Origin: Apostichopus japonicus
Lineage: Eukaryota; Echinodermata; Holothuroidea; Aspidochirotida; Stichopodidae
Direction: 5' to 3'
NCBI RefSeq assembly: GCF_037975245.1
Contig: NC_092576.1
Coordinates: forward strand, 39,455,611 to 39,519,610
DNA: 64,000 nucleotides
Part shown: positions 64,000 to 64,000 of the stretch, one piece after another
How positions within the stretch are numbered: the first letter of the stretch is position 1
Layout: every line of letters starts with the position of its first letter
The notes under the pieces: generated by a model
The model's input: the letters and a program-made list of their open reading frames with translations, nothing else
Database searches by the model: none
What the model was told of the DNA's origin: nothing
Program-made: the position numbers and the translations under genes

Positions 64000-64000
64000 T

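Larger units (their letters stand above)
21020..64000 (+). repeat. Satellite array, about 658-bp monomers with tRNA-derived cassette
   Basis: About 68 head-to-tail monomers, continuing past the window edge. In order, each contains: AACAGG(C/CG)TCGA(G/A)TGA; a body with TTACGTC boxes; subrepeat A1 (GGTCAATAAATAGCTAT...); GATTACGTCATCTG; ACGACAACGTGTCGAAGCTA; the tRNA-like cassette; TTTTTGTCCTTTTACATTTT; the tail segment that matches the left inverted repeat and holds subrepeat A2; and a T-run before GATACAAGTCAA. The first three monomers (21020-22.8 kb) are the most diverged, as expected at an array edge. Full-length monomers are 657-661 bp, varying mainly in the T-run. Lineages are marked by the T-run end: TTGTTGATA or TTTGATA (about 23-45 kb), TTAGATA (45-56 kb), TTGTTTGGATA (57-64 kb). 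The 66-codon frames starting GTG and the antisense 76-81 codon frames exist only because the DNA is repeated. Confidence 0.97.

Noticed and set aside
21020-64000. CRISPR-like array
   Set aside because: The units are about 658 bp, the intervening sequence is as repeated as the rest, and the surrounding gene is a spliced animal gene.

Overview
The window is animal nuclear DNA. Short exons with consensus GT-AG borders are separated by long AT-rich introns. Microsatellites, transposon remnants and a very large satellite array fill the rest. The only protein-coding gene I can support is a Ras-family small GTPase whose splice layout and introns look invertebrate. A marine deuterostome such as an echinoderm is a guess from general impression only.

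Region 1, 1 to about 12.6 kb: the 3' six coding exons of a Ras gene on the + strand (2018-2046, 4520-4604, 6009-6151, 8497-8615, 9837-9878, 11168-11236). By comparison with vertebrate Ras they encode residues 28-188, from switch I to a CAAX box ending CCIF. The exon with the start codon and P-loop is not seen and should lie upstream of the window. The introns hold a CR1/L2-type LINE 3' end, a (GACT)n microsatellite, two minisatellites, a hAT-like non-autonomous element and a small dispersed intron repeat. Two tandem duplications copied splice-site-bearing pieces of Ras exons: a second switch II exon end with its donor, and two decoy 5' ends of the NKxD exon with their acceptors.

Region 2, about 12.6-20.8 kb: no gene recognised. 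It holds local duplications (90 bp x3, about 177 bp x2), a dense cluster of TTAGTC/GACTAA hexamers in both orientations, and an inverted-repeat (foldback) element.

Region 3, 20.8-64.0 kb, two thirds of the window: a tandem satellite running off the right edge, mostly about 658 bp per monomer with several deletion variants. About 68 monomers each carry a tRNA-derived cassette: a perfect B box, a near-consensus A box, a paired acceptor stem, a T arm, and a T5 run directly after the acceptor stem, which is the layout of a Pol III gene. The array starts with one roughly 215-bp inverted copy of the segment that ends every monomer. The whole therefore reads as [left inverted repeat][body + right inverted repeat]n, suggesting a satellite grown from a TIR or foldback transposon that had captured a tRNA-like Pol III unit. 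Several lineages and higher-order repeats can be followed by shared variants. The 66-81 codon open frames in the array are by-products of the DNA repeat, not genes.
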